Part shown: piece after piece, positions 7,147 through 15,693 of the stretch | Layout: each line of letters begins with the position of its first letter | Position numbering within the stretch: the first letter of the stretch is position 1 | Assembly: GCA_030038435.1 (NCBI GenBank) | Contig: JASHOY010000082.1 | Coordinates: 1 to 34,924 of the forward strand | Direction: 5' to 3' | Origin: Acidobacteriaceae bacterium | GTDB lineage: Bacteria > Acidobacteriota > Terriglobia > Terriglobales > Acidobacteriaceae | DNA length: 34,924 bases | Notes under the pieces: model-generated | Databases searched by the model: none | The model's input: only the letters and a program-made list of their open reading frames with translations | What the model was told of the DNA's origin: nothing | Translations under genes and position numbers: made by a program

Positions 7147-9810
7147 ATGCAGGATCGCGCTCTCTTTGGCCCCGTAAGATCACTCAATCGCCGTCAGTTC
7201 ATTACCGCTATGACTGGTGCAGCCGTCGCAGCGGGTGTCCCGATCCCGGCATACGCGCGGCCGGATACAAGAAGGACAGTATATCTAGTTCCGAATTTCC
7301 ATCCGGCGAGCTGCGGCTGGCTCACTACTTTTTCTCGGGAGCGTGTTTACTGTGCCAATAGCTACTTGAATCAACTGGACCGCGTCCGTGACGACCCGGA
7401 CTATAAGTTTCTCTTTTCTGAAGTGAACAATCTTATCGCTATCATGAATTTCAAGCCAGAACGTGTGCCGGAACTGAAACGACGCGTCAGGGAAAAGCGC
7501 GTAGAAATGGTCAACGGATATTTTCTCGAATCTACTATAAATCTTTCTGGTGGCGAAGCTCTGGTTCGCCTGGGGGTCGAAGGCCTGCGCTGGTACGAGA
7601 AAGTCATAGGCATCAAACCCAGGTATTCCTGGAACATCGATACATGTGGTGTTCACGAGCAAATGCCGCAGATTGCCTCGGGCCTCGGTTTTGAGGCGAT
7701 GGTCTATACCCGCAAGAATCCCACCAACAAGACGATGTTCTGGTCAACATCTCCAGATGGCTCGCGAATCCTCACGCTTTGTCCCGGGCACTATGCGGAA
7801 GCGACTTCGATTTTCACATCCGAGAAAGCTCTCGACCAACAACAATTAGATGACCTGGAAAACCTGTTCGAGAAGAAGGCTAATATTACTCCCGAAGGAG
7901 CGCCCATTCTTGTCCTGGCCGGCTCTGGAGACTATTCTCTAGCACCCTCGCTGCATTCTTATCCCAGGCAATTGCTTAAGCAGTGGAAGCATGCGCACAT
8001 GCGGAATCCAATTACATTTGCTACCTTAAGCGACTACCTGGATCCGATTCTGCCATGCATTCAATCCGGCGAAATTTCCGTTCCCACTACTGTAGGTGGA
8101 ACGGATTATTCCTTTGATGCCTTCTGGATTGAGAATTACGAAGTCAAGACTCGCTACAGATTCAGCGAGCAGAGACTGCAGGCTGCTGAAATGCTTTCGT
8201 CGTTTGCATATTTGAGCGCGCACTATGACTACCCGGTTCAAGGGCTCAATGACTGCTGGACGCTGATGTGCCTCAATATGGATCGCAATACGCTTTGGGG
8301 CTCCGCGGGCGGGATGGTGTTTGTCAGCAAGGAGTCCTGGGATGTTCAGGATCGGCTGAACTGGGTTGATCAGACTACGAGCAACGCTCTTCAGGGCGCG
8401 GCTTCGGCCATCCTTCCTTCGGGTGATGCCATTGCTCTTTTCAATCAACTCAACTGGAAGCGCAACGACCCAGTCGCCCTCAACTTGCCGCCCGGTACCA
8501 GCATTTCTGGTGTCGATAGCGAATTGCTCCCTGACAATTCCGTTCTCTGTCGCATAGAAATGCCATCTGCGAGTGTATGTAGCTGGGCGCTGGAACAGCG
8601 TGCCCCAGAATCTCCTCCGCCTCTCGATTTGCCCGACAAGATTGAGACGAGTTACTTTTCCGTTGGGATTGATGGCCATACCGGCGCAATTGCGAGCCTC
8701 AAGTTCAAGCCGTCCGGCCGCGAACTGCTTGCAGCGCCGGCAAATGTGGTTGTTGCCGAACGGCCGAAGAAGGTTGAACCATCTCCGGCTGACTTTATGC
8801 CCCCGAGGCCAGATCGTGTGCGCCTCGCCACCTCGGGCGACAGTCCCTCAACCGTCCAGCTAAAGCGCGGGCCGGTGGCTTACACCATCGAGGTCAATGG
8901 CACGTTCTACGGCGGCGGATCGATTCGGCGCATCATCCGCCTCTACCATGACAACCCGCGCATCGACTTCGAGACTGAACTGAATAACATCCCCGATTAC
9001 ACCGTTGTCGTGGCTGAGTTTCCTCTGGCAGAGACTGTCCTGGAATTACGTCGCGGCATTCCCTACGGTTTCTCTCATGGAGCATGGAGCAAGCCGGATC
9101 CAAATCTCCACGGCTGGACCAAAGGCATCTTGCCCGCAGTTCGCTGGACTGACTATGGACTGTCAGGCGGGGGTGGGTTGTCAATCTTCGACCGGGGCGC
9201 AACCGGACGTGAGATAAATGGGAACACTCCGACAATCTATTTACTTAATGCAGAAAATGAATATCACGGCTATCCTAACTCGTGGCTAAGCGGTGAAGGG
9301 AAGCACCTTGTCTCCTACGCTCTCTATCCTCACCAGGAAAGCTGGGACCAAGCGCGTGTTCAGCAAATGGCATGGGAATATAACTGCCCGCCGATTGCCC
9401 TTGGTAATTACGGAGCGCAAACCCCGCGATCCATCCTTGAAACATCTGACAATGTGATTGTGGAAGCGCTGCGGTGCGAAGCCGGAAATATCGAACTGCG
9501 CATGGTCGAATGTCTGGGTAAATCCGGTACAGCAAATGTCAGGTTGATGCTGCCCTATAGACGCGCGCTCCTGACAGATCTGATTGGCCGGGAACTGTCG
9601 GAACTTCCGAATTCTGAAAGCTGTGAAATTGACCTCAAGCCGCAGCAAATTGTAACCATTCACTTCGAAACCGGCCAGACTTTGCCAGACGCTGAAGTTG
9701 TGACTAAGTGGGATCGCTTCGTACCCGAACAGAAGTTACCCGCGCTGCACAAATACGACCCGGGACTTGTGGGGCATCCGCCATTTGGAAATGCGACCAA
9801 TTCCTTCTAA
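7147..9810 (+). CDS. Tat-exported glycoside hydrolase family 38-like protein (alpha-mannosidase fold)
   Basis: 887 residues. The N-terminus 'LNRRQFITAMTGAAVAAGVPIPAYA' (13-37) is a twin-arginine signal, so the folded protein should reach the periplasm. The catalytic domain shows GH38 landmarks: 'VEMVNGYFLESTINLSGGEALVRLGVEGLRWYEKVIGIKPRYSWNIDTCGVHEQMPQIASGLGFEAMVY' (119-187). Asp165 aligns with the nucleophile and zinc-ligand Asp. The first zinc motif, normally HxHxDxGW, reads 'PNFHPASCGW' (49-58): one His is kept, but the other His and the Asp are lost. The C-terminal half is rich in beta-sandwich strands, as in GH38. It is probably monocistronic, with its own promoter at 7061 and gnd facing it downstream. 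It could be a divergent mannosidase-like enzyme or a non-hydrolytic relative; true alpha-mannosidase activity is doubtful. Confidence 0.78.
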   Translation: MQDRALFGPVRSLNRRQFITAMTGAAVAAGVPIPAYARPDTRRTVYLVPNFHPASCGWLTTFSRERVYCANSYLNQLDRVRDDPDYKFLFSEVNNLIAIMNFKPERVPELKRRVREKRVEMVNGYFLESTINLSGGEALVRLGVEGLRWYEKVIGIKPRYSWNIDTCGVHEQMPQIASGLGFEAMVYTRKNPTNKTMFWSTSPDGSRILTLCPGHYAEATSIFTSEKALDQQQLDDLENLFEKKANITPEGAPILVLAGSGDYSLAPSLHSYPRQLLKQWKHAHMRNPITFATLSDYLDPILPCIQSGEISVPTTVGGTDYSFDAFWIENYEVKTRYRFSEQRLQAAEMLSSFAYLSAHYDYPVQGLNDCWTLMCLNMDRNTLWGSAGGMVFVSKESWDVQDRLNWVDQTTSNALQGAASAILPSGDAIALFNQLNWKRNDPVALNLPPGTSISGVDSELLPDNSVLCRIEMPSASVCSWALEQRAPESPPPLDLPDKIETSYFSVGIDGHTGAIASLKFKPSGRELLAAPANVVVAERPKKVEPSPADFMPPRPDRVRLATSGDSPSTVQLKRGPVAYTIEVNGTFYGGGSIRRIIRLYHDNPRIDFETELNNIPDYTVVVAEFPLAETVLELRRGIPYGFSHGAWSKPDPNLHGWTKGILPAVRWTDYGLSGGGGLSIFDRGATGREINGNTPTIYLLNAENEYHGYPNSWLSGEGKHLVSYALYPHQESWDQARVQQMAWEYNCPPIALGNYGAQTPRSILETSDNVIVEALRCEAGNIELRMVECLGKSGTANVRLMLPYRRALLTDLIGRELSELPNSESCEIDLKPQQIVTIHFETGQTLPDAEVVTKWDRFVPEQKLPALHKYDPGLVGHPPFGNATNSF

Positions 9811-10131
9811 GACCAAACAGAAGTTCTCCAGCTTTGCAGGTTGTGCGGCCACGGTTCGAGATTTCTCAAAATTCGTCCCGGAAACTGCGGGTGGCAACCG
9901 GCGTATGCACGTGAGGAAGATTGAATGCAGAGGAGTCCTCAGTGCCCGCTATCGCCCTAGTCAGATTTCTGTCAGTTTGATTTTGCAGAACATGGGGGCC
10001 CATCCCGGCTTCGCTAAGGCTAAATAGTACAATCCCGATGCGCCGAATTTATACGGTCGGAGATTAGAACTCAGCTCAAAAGCTATCCATGAGCACTGGC
10101 AATGCGGACAGCATTCTGCACAACCTAGAGA

Positions 10132-10150
10132 TACCAGCCAGAAGCTGGTA
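10132..10150 (+). terminator. Perfect 7-bp hairpin, possible plus-strand terminator
   Basis: TACCAGC (10132-10138) and GCTGGTA (10144-10150) are perfect inverted arms around the 5-base loop CAGAA. On the plus strand AATTGTT follows, which is moderately U-rich. It lies about 320 bases after the GH38-like stop, so its use as that gene's terminator is tentative. Confidence 0.35.
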
Positions 10151-10197
10151 AATTGTTCCTCTCCAACGCGCATCAGCAAATGAGGACACAGAAACAG

Positions 10198-10225
10198 CCC
10201 CAGGTCCCGGATGCGGAACCCGGGG
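10198..10225 (-). terminator. Strand-specific hairpin just after gnd
   Basis: In minus-strand RNA the arms CCCCGGGUUCC and GGGACCUGGGG form an 11-bp stem around a 6-base loop, with two G-U wobbles. On the plus strand those two become A-C mismatches, so the full stem forms only in the gnd transcript. It begins 13 bases after the gnd stop and is followed by CUGUUUCUGUGU, which is only moderately U-rich. Confidence 0.6.
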
Positions 10226-10238
10226 CAACCAAAAGCAA

Positions 10239-11699
10239 TCACGCGTTATAAGTTCCCGAGGAAACACGGCCGCCTTTTCCCGTCCAGTTGGTATGGAAGA
10301 ATTGCCCGCGGGGCTGGTCAACGCGCTCGTATGTGTGTGCGCCGAAAAAGTCGCGTTGGGCCTGGAGCAGATTGGCGGGCAGGCGTCCAGTGCGGTAGCC
10401 GTCAAAGAACGCGAGCGCCGTGGAGAAAGCCGGTGTTGGTACTCCGGCCCTTAGCGCATTGATCAGCGCCTTGCGCCAGGATGCCTGATACTTGCTGATT
10501 GCATCCTTGAAGAAGCTGTCAAGCAGCAGGTTAGTGATACCGGGGTCCTTGTCGAAGGCACCCTTGATCTTCCCCAGGAAGATGCTGCGAATGATGCAGC
10601 CGCCACGCCACATGAGCGCGATACCGCCCATGTTCAGGTTCCAGTTATTTTCTTTGGCGGCCGCGCGCAGCAGCATGTAACCCTGCGCATAGGAGACGAT
10701 CTTGGAGCAGTAAAGCGCGCGACGTACGTCCTCGATGAAGACCTTGCGGTCGCCGGAGAACTTTCGCGAGCGCGGGCCTTTGAGAATCTTCGAAGCGGCG
10801 ATACGCTCTTCCTTGAGCGCCGAAAGGCAGCGCGCGAAGACCGATTCGCCGATGAGCGTGACCGGCTGGCCGGTGTCGAGGGCACTGATTACGGTCCACT
10901 TGCCTGTGCCTTTCTGGCCTGCCGCGTCGAGAATCTTGTCAACAAGCGGCTTGCCGTCTTCATCTTTCTTTGCAAAGATTTGGCTGGAGATCTCGATCAG
11001 ATAGCTATCGAGTTCACCCCGGTTCCACTCCGCGAAGACCTCGTGCAGCTCGTCGGGAGTGAGACCGAGGCCGCGCTTAAGCAGATCGTAGGCTTCGCAA
11101 ATGAGCTGCATGTCACCGTACTCGATGCCGTTGTGCACCATCTTCACGAAGTGGCCCGCGCCTTCTTCGCCCACCCAATCGCAGCACGGGGTCCCGTCCT
11201 CAACCTTGGCGGCGATGGATTGCAGTATGTCTTTGACGTGCGGCCATGCGGCGGGATTTCCACCAGGCATAATGGAGGGGCCATGGCGCGCACCTTCTTC
11301 ACCGCCGGAAACCCCGGTGCCGATGAACAGAATCCCCTTGGCGGCCAGGTCTTTAGTGCGCCGGTTGGAATCGGTGTAGAGAGAATTACCTCCGTCGATG
11401 ATGATGTCGCCGGCTTCAAGGTGCGGGGCGACCTGGTCAATCATCTGGTCAACGGTGCCGCCGGCTTTCACCATGAGCATGATGCGGCGGGGACGCTTGA
11501 GCAGCATCGTCAACTCGTCAATTGTATGCGCGCCAACAACTTGAGTGCCTTTGGCTTCGTTGGCCAGAAAATCATCGACTTTGGCGACGGTACGATTAAA
11601 GACCGCAACTTTAAATCCATGATCATTCATATTTAGGACGAGGTTCTGGCCCATAACCGCAAGGCCGATGAGTCCGATATCGCAGGTTGCTTCTGGCAT
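10239..11699 (-). CDS. gnd: 6-phosphogluconate dehydrogenase, decarboxylating
   Basis: 486 residues from ATG 11699, with GGAAG just upstream. The longer open frame upstream is low-quality sequence with no ribosome site. It converts 6-phosphogluconate to ribulose 5-phosphate, CO2 and NADPH in the oxidative pentose phosphate pathway. Visible motifs are the cofactor loop 'IGLIGLAVMGQNLVLNMNDHGF' (8-29), 'DGGNSLYTDSNRRTKDLAAKGILFIGTGVSGGEEGARHGPSIMPGG' with the substrate-binding 'SGGEEGAR', and 'GHFVKMVHNGIEYGDMQLICEAYDLL' with the catalytic Lys and adjacent His-Asn. The C-terminal 'RDFFGAHTYERVDQPRGQFFHTNWTGKGG' tail matches the long bacterial and eukaryotic dimer type. It stands alone, with a 650-base upstream gap and a hairpin after its stop. 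Cytoplasmic. No missing key residues were noticed. Confidence 0.97.
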   Translation of the reverse strand: MPEATCDIGLIGLAVMGQNLVLNMNDHGFKVAVFNRTVAKVDDFLANEAKGTQVVGAHTIDELTMLLKRPRRIMLMVKAGGTVDQMIDQVAPHLEAGDIIIDGGNSLYTDSNRRTKDLAAKGILFIGTGVSGGEEGARHGPSIMPGGNPAAWPHVKDILQSIAAKVEDGTPCCDWVGEEGAGHFVKMVHNGIEYGDMQLICEAYDLLKRGLGLTPDELHEVFAEWNRGELDSYLIEISSQIFAKKDEDGKPLVDKILDAAGQKGTGKWTVISALDTGQPVTLIGESVFARCLSALKEERIAASKILKGPRSRKFSGDRKVFIEDVRRALYCSKIVSYAQGYMLLRAAAKENNWNLNMGGIALMWRGGCIIRSIFLGKIKGAFDKDPGITNLLLDSFFKDAISKYQASWRKALINALRAGVPTPAFSTALAFFDGYRTGRLPANLLQAQRDFFGAHTYERVDQPRGQFFHTNWTGKGGRVSSGTYNA

Positions 11700-12351
11700 G
11701 ACTTCCTTTCTCCAAACGGACCATCTTATCATCGCGGCATCAACGTGCCTTATGAGCGGCGTTCGCTTACTGACCTGATCGATCGTCCGCGCATCCGGAA
11801 AACAGCCGGACCGCGTAAACGGTGACAATCTCCTGACGATTTTCCCCGACCAGGTAGCCCGGATTACCGCGAGGAGCGGGACAGGTTTATGTAGCGAGTG
11901 CTGCAAGTGTGTGGAGCTGAATGAATCGCCCCGATTGAGAGCCGATGGCTGGGCGATGGTGCGCTTCCAACATGGCAAGTCTTTGTATTAAATATGGTTA
12001 TGGTCCATAAGATGGATGTTGATGTCACCTGATAGTGGGAGTTAAAAGAGGTTACGAGTTTGTCAGATTGCTTGCGAAGCATTTGGACCGTGGTTGAGAT
12101 CAGGACAGAGTAGGGAGACCGACTAAAGCTTCTGTTCCAGCGTAAGCGATTGTTAATGCTGATGTTACGAGAAAATATCGAATCCCGTTACTTTTGAGGA
12201 TTTCATACACTCTTCACAGGCATTTTTCTATTGATTTTTGAAGAAAATATCCCTAAAATGAAAGCTAATGATGTCCTCAGGCAACGCCAGGCCCCCCACC
12301 GCACCTGAGGATGCTAGACAAAATCCACGCCTTTCTCAAGGAAAAACATCG
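11700..12351. other. Divergent intergenic region (gnd / small-protein gene)
   Basis: 652 bases without a supported gene. Open frames here have no homology that I recognise and no ribosome sites. The right half (about 11985-12265) is noticeably more AT-rich than its surroundings and ends in the strong promoter at 12231-12259. No clear promoter was found for gnd. Confidence 0.5.
12231..12259 (+). promoter_or_regulatory. Strong sigma-70-like promoter of the small-protein gene
   Basis: TTGATT (12231-12236), a 17-base spacer and TAAAAT (12254-12259) sit in an AT-rich stretch. Each box matches consensus at 4-5 of 6 positions. Predicted transcription starts about 12266, giving an 85-base leader before ATG 12352. 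Confidence 0.6.
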
Positions 12352-12579
12352 ATGGCAAAGCGTCGCGGAAATCCGAATTGGGGCAAGCCGGAGCCCATCG
12401 GCCCGGTTGTGCCTACTGTCACATCGTTTGAACAGATTGTAAAGGAGTTCAAGTTGCCGCCGGATCAGTATATTCGGTCTACTCGCCTTCGCGAATGGGC
12501 ACGGCGGAACAAAAACTCCAAGTACATTCCTGAGGCATTACTTGAAGCCTGGGGTTTTGAGATCGAGTCGACGCTGTAG
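12352..12579 (+). CDS. Conserved small basic protein of unknown function (75 aa)
   Basis: The product starts [21 protein letters not shown] and ends [12 protein letters not shown] 12352 is chosen because AAGGAAA lies 9 bases upstream; an open extension to 12268 has poor sequence. The N-terminal 20 residues are basic and rich in Gly and Pro, followed by '[45 protein letters not shown]', which looks like two or three short helices. I have an impression that very similar small proteins recur in Acidobacteriota, but I cannot confirm it here. It sits in a complete single-gene unit: a good promoter at 12231-12259 and a perfect terminator at 12603-12628. The basic face and small helices would fit a nucleic-acid-associated protein, but this is inference only. 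Confidence 0.75.
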   Translation: MAKRRGNPNWGKPEPIGPVVPTVTSFEQIVKEFKLPPDQYIRSTRLREWARRNKNSKYIPEALLEAWGFEIESTL

Positions 12580-12602
12580 CGGATTCGATCGCTTGAATGG
12601 TG

Positions 12603-12628
12603 AAAGCGCCGCCTTGGGCGGCGCTTTT
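12603..12628 (+). terminator. Intrinsic terminator after the small-protein gene
   Basis: AAAGCGCCGCC (12603-12613) and GGCGGCGCTTT (12617-12627) form a perfect 11-bp stem with a 3-base loop, followed by a T. The A and T ends make it able to work in both directions. It lies 24 bases after the small gene's stop and before ribBA, which supports the ribBA start at 12669 over an upstream extension that would run through the hairpin. Confidence 0.85.
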
Positions 12629-12668
12629 GCTGTTTATGGCGGCTTGGGCGAGAATAGGAGGGCAAGCC

Positions 12669-13964
12669 ATGCCGCAGACAAGCCGCACAACTGAATCGCC
12701 GTTTATCGATGTGCCGGGTGCCCTCGCTGAAATTCGTGCTGGACGCATGGTTGTGGTGGTGGATGATGAAGACCGTGAAAACGAAGGCGATCTGACGCTG
12801 GCGGCCGAGCACGTCACGCCGGAAGCGATCAACTTTATGGCGCGCAACGGCCGGGGACTGATTTGCCTCACCCTGACCGAGGAACGCGCCGACTATCTGC
12901 GGCTGTTCCCCATGACGCAACAGAATTCTTCGCGCTTCGGAACGGCCTTTACCGAGACCATTGAAGCCCGCGAAGGCGTGACCACAGGGATCTCCGCGGC
13001 AGACCGCGCACACACCATCCGCACAGCCATCGATCCGAAGTCCACCTGGTCCGATCTGGCCCGCCCCGGCCACGTTTTCCCGCTGCGGGCGCGCCGCGGC
13101 GGAGTGCTGGTGCGTGCGGGGCAGACCGAAGCTTCGGTTGATCTGGCGCGAATGGCGGGACTGAATCCTTCGGGCGTGATCTGCGAAATCATGCGCGACG
13201 ACGGCGAGATGGCACGGATTCCCGACCTGATTCCGTTCTGCAAGGAACACGGGCTGTTGATCTTGACCGTGGCGGAGTTGATCCGTTACCGGCTGCGACA
13301 TGAGCGCTACATCGTGCGCGCGGGCGAAAGCGTGATTCAGACCCGGTATGGCGAGTTCCGCATGATTGCCTACGAGAGCCAGGTTACGGGAGGCGAAAGC
13401 CATATTGCGCTCGTCCGTGGGGATTTGTGCCCGGACTGTCCTGCGTTCTATGGCGGCCCGGCCGGGGATGGAAGTGGCGCGGAAGATCGGTCGACATGTC
13501 CGCGGGCGGTGCTGGTGCGGGTACACACGCGGTGCACCGCGGGCGACGTGTTTGCCGCCGATTGCCGTTGCCGCGAAGTTCTCGACCAATCAATGCGCAT
13601 GATCGCCGAGGAGGGCTGCGGAGTGGTGCTTTACCTGCACAACACCTCGCGGGGATTCGAAATCGAGCAGACGCCGGGTGAGGTTTTCGGGCCGGGCGGC
13701 ACGGTGGCGCCGGTTAACGAACGCGAAAACAGTGTTGGGCGTTTGGTTCTGCACCGGGAGTTGCGCTCTCGCGAGGGCTCGCAGGCACGCAGCGGGCGAA
13801 TTCTGCGGGCCATCGGTCTCGGCGGCCAGATCCTGTCGGATTTGGGGATTCAGCGCATCAGGCTGCTCTCGAATACGCCCATGCACATCCCGGCGCTGGA
13901 GGGTTTCGGTCTGGAAATAGCCGAACAGGTCGCGATTCCAATAGAAGAGTGCAGCCGGGTCTAA
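12669..13964 (+). CDS. ribBA: RibBA: DHBP synthase fused to a divergent GTP cyclohydrolase II domain
   Basis: 431 residues from ATG 12669, with GGAGGG 7 bases upstream. Residues 10-210 are 3,4-dihydroxy-2-butanone-4-phosphate synthase, with the acidic loop '[11 protein letters not shown]' (32-42), '[10 protein letters not shown]' (61-70), 'AHTIRTAID' (114-122) and '[34 protein letters not shown]' (132-165), all intact, so it should make the riboflavin precursor from ribulose 5-phosphate. Residues 220-431 follow RibA, but its landmarks are altered. The zinc cysteines read C-X9-C-X-C (Cys289, 299, 301), one residue short of the usual C-X10-C-X-C. The GTP-binding QEGRGIGL motif is 'HNTSRGFE' (324-331), and a Gly/Asp-rich insert occurs at 254-277. 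The first half is confidently active; the RibA half may be divergent or repurposed. Single gene after a terminator. Confidence 0.9.
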   Translation: MPQTSRTTESPFIDVPGALAEIRAGRMVVVVDDEDRENEGDLTLAAEHVTPEAINFMARNGRGLICLTLTEERADYLRLFPMTQQNSSRFGTAFTETIEAREGVTTGISAADRAHTIRTAIDPKSTWSDLARPGHVFPLRARRGGVLVRAGQTEASVDLARMAGLNPSGVICEIMRDDGEMARIPDLIPFCKEHGLLILTVAELIRYRLRHERYIVRAGESVIQTRYGEFRMIAYESQVTGGESHIALVRGDLCPDCPAFYGGPAGDGSGAEDRSTCPRAVLVRVHTRCTAGDVFAADCRCREVLDQSMRMIAEEGCGVVLYLHNTSRGFEIEQTPGEVFGPGGTVAPVNERENSVGRLVLHRELRSREGSQARSGRILRAIGLGGQILSDLGIQRIRLLSNTPMHIPALEGFGLEIAEQVAIPIEECSRV

Positions 13965-14805
13965 GGCGGGAATCTTCCCGTGCGGAAGTCGCGAACAAGA
14001 ACGGGATCGGAGATTTTTCAAGGCTCAGCATAGCCGACCTCGCCCGCGAGCTGCAATCGGCCACGCCGCTGCTCCTTCTTCACCTTGTCATCCTGACGCG
14101 AAGCAGAAGGACCTGCGGTTGCTTTTCGAGCGCTATCCGCTCACCAGCGCGCCATCTGCGGGGTAATCTCCGGTTATTCCGACAACTCGGGGATGTCGTC
14201 GATCATGGTATCTAACCCCCTATTTCCGAAGTAGATACTAGCGCTCCTGGGAGATTCTACGAGTCAGCGATGAATCAGCTCTACATCGCTGTGCCATGCG
14301 TGCATGAGCGTCCTGGCGCTTTTCTTCCGCCAATCGATCACTCCGACTGATGCAAAATTTTAGTTTCCGGCGCACCAATTAGGCGGACCTGACGTGTCGA
14401 TCGCTCGTGTATCACGCGCGGACCGTGCCGAAGGGGATAATATTGGGGGTTCTTGCGATACGCTTCATACTGGCGGCGGACATGCAACCTTGCGCACCGG
14501 CCGCAGGGCGAAGCATGAATGCAATAGGCGGCTAATCAAGATCCATGTAGGTCAGCATTTAAGAGAAAACTCTACGGCTGATGGCGCGCTGGTAAGAATG
14601 CGCGCTGCGACGATCGGGAAGCACTGCCGAGCACGATCACCTGCTTGCATGTACCTCCAGGTATCCGCGCATGCTTACACGCTCCCCGCGATTCGATTGA
14701 CAGCACTTGTCGTCACAAAGAAGTTCTGATGTGTTCAGATTCATGGCTTCTGTTCAATGTCAGATGAGAACTAATGCACTTATAAAAGTTGAAACATCCT
14801 AAGTT
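13965..14805. other. Long gene-free stretch between ribBA and the IclR gene
   Basis: 841 bases. Short open frames exist, but none shows family features, codon bias or a ribosome site. A small inverted repeat CGGGAA/TTCCCG (13968-13981) follows the ribBA stop but has almost no loop. One copy of a probable dispersed repeat is at 14085-14119. Before the IclR start there is a TATAAA box (14781-14786) without a matching -35. Confidence 0.5.
14085..14119 (+). repeat. Copy of a dispersed 'TGTCATCCTGA...GAAGGACCTGCGG' type repeat
   Basis: The stretch contains TGTCATCCTGACGCGAAGC followed by AGAAGGACCTGCGGTTGC. Very similar short sequences are, from memory, scattered in large numbers through intergenic DNA of Acidobacteriota and some other phyla. 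Only one copy was noticed in this window, so the assignment rests on recall rather than on repetition seen here. Confidence 0.45.
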
Positions 14806-15693
14806 ATGATTCGTATGCGAAAAATCGGGAAAGCTAAAGCGCTAGAACGTGTTATCTTATCAAAGGTGAGACCTCGCAATCAAAATGGGTTCCCCTACCG
14901 AGCGCAGGTTCTTGAGCGTTCTTTTGCTATTCTAGATCTCCTTGCTGAGAGCAGTGAAGATCTGAGCCTAGCCGAAATAGAAGTAAAGCTGGATTTTCAC
15001 AAGAGTACCTCCTACCGACTCTTGAGAACTCTAGAACATCATCGTTTCGCTGAAAAAGACATGGGCACAGGAAAATACCGCTTGGGCCCCAAGTTGTTGG
15101 AGCTAGGATCTCGCGCGATCGCCCGCTACGATCTCGCCACCGTAGGGCGCCCCTATCTTGAGAGACTAAGCAAAGTGTGCGGAGAGACAGCAAATCTTGG
15201 CATTCTCAGCGGCTCTGAAGTGGTGACGATTGCGCTCGCCGAGGGCCGACATGCACTACAAATGTTATCGGCAGTAGGTAGAAAGACTCCGGTACACTGT
15301 AGCTCAATAGGCAAGGCAATTCTTTCTCTCCTTCCCGAACCTGAGCTTGATGCTTTTCTTCGTAAGTACGTTCCTCGCGCCTACACTCGGCACACAATTA
15401 CCCGGCGTGCGGACCTAAAAGCTGAACTTGCGCAAGTTCGTAAGCGCGGTTTCGCGATTGACGAACAGGAGTTGGAAGAAGGAGTCAAGTGCATTGGAGC
15501 TGGAATCCGGAACTACTCCGGCAGGGTTGTAGCGGGTCTCAGCATTGCCGGTCCAGTCCTGCGGCTTAACCAAAAAGGGGTTTCGAAATTGGTGCAGCTG
15601 GTAGTGCGGACAGCTTCTGAGGTTTCGACCAGTTTAGGATATCAATACCCGATTAAACTACCGGACTCAAGCCGATCGTCTCGCGAGATATGA
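14806..15693 (+). CDS. IclR-family transcriptional regulator
   Basis: 295 residues, full length for the family plus a basic N-terminal extension of about 30. Winged-helix DNA-binding domain at about 33-95: 'VLERSFAILDLLAESSEDLSLAEIEVKLDFHKSTSYRLLRTLEHHRFAEKDMGTGKYRLGPKLLELG'. Effector domain from about 105: 'LERLSKVCGETANLGILSGSEVVTIALAEG', 'PVHCSSIGKAILSLLPEPELDAFL', 'RGFAIDEQELEEGVKCIGAGIRNYSGRVVAGLSIAGP', the last being the typical ligand-pocket segment. The start is uncertain: ATG 14806 and ATG 14815 are both possible and neither has a clear ribosome site. It is followed by a decayed amidohydrolase and an NCS1 permease on the other strand, which it may regulate. It is distinct in sequence from the IclR protein at the left edge. 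Confidence 0.92.
   Translation: MIRMRKIGKAKALERVILSKVRPRNQNGFPYRAQVLERSFAILDLLAESSEDLSLAEIEVKLDFHKSTSYRLLRTLEHHRFAEKDMGTGKYRLGPKLLELGSRAIARYDLATVGRPYLERLSKVCGETANLGILSGSEVVTIALAEGRHALQMLSAVGRKTPVHCSSIGKAILSLLPEPELDAFLRKYVPRAYTRHTITRRADLKAELAQVRKRGFAIDEQELEEGVKCIGAGIRNYSGRVVAGLSIAGPVLRLNQKGVSKLVQLVVRTASEVSTSLGYQYPIKLPDSSRSSREI

Larger units (their letters stand above)
9811..10238. other. 428-base convergent intergenic region with two hairpins
   Basis: Lies between the converging GH38-like and gnd genes. No gene is supported. It contains a 7-bp hairpin (10132-10150) and a gnd-side terminator-like hairpin (10198-10225), listed separately. Confidence 0.5.

Noticed and set aside
10980..11636. 218-codon open frame antisense to gnd
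   Set aside because: The gnd product is unambiguous and full length on the opposite strand.
14394..14729. 111-codon open frame in the gap before the IclR gene
   Set aside because: Odd composition, no ribosome site, no recognisable family; probably chance.
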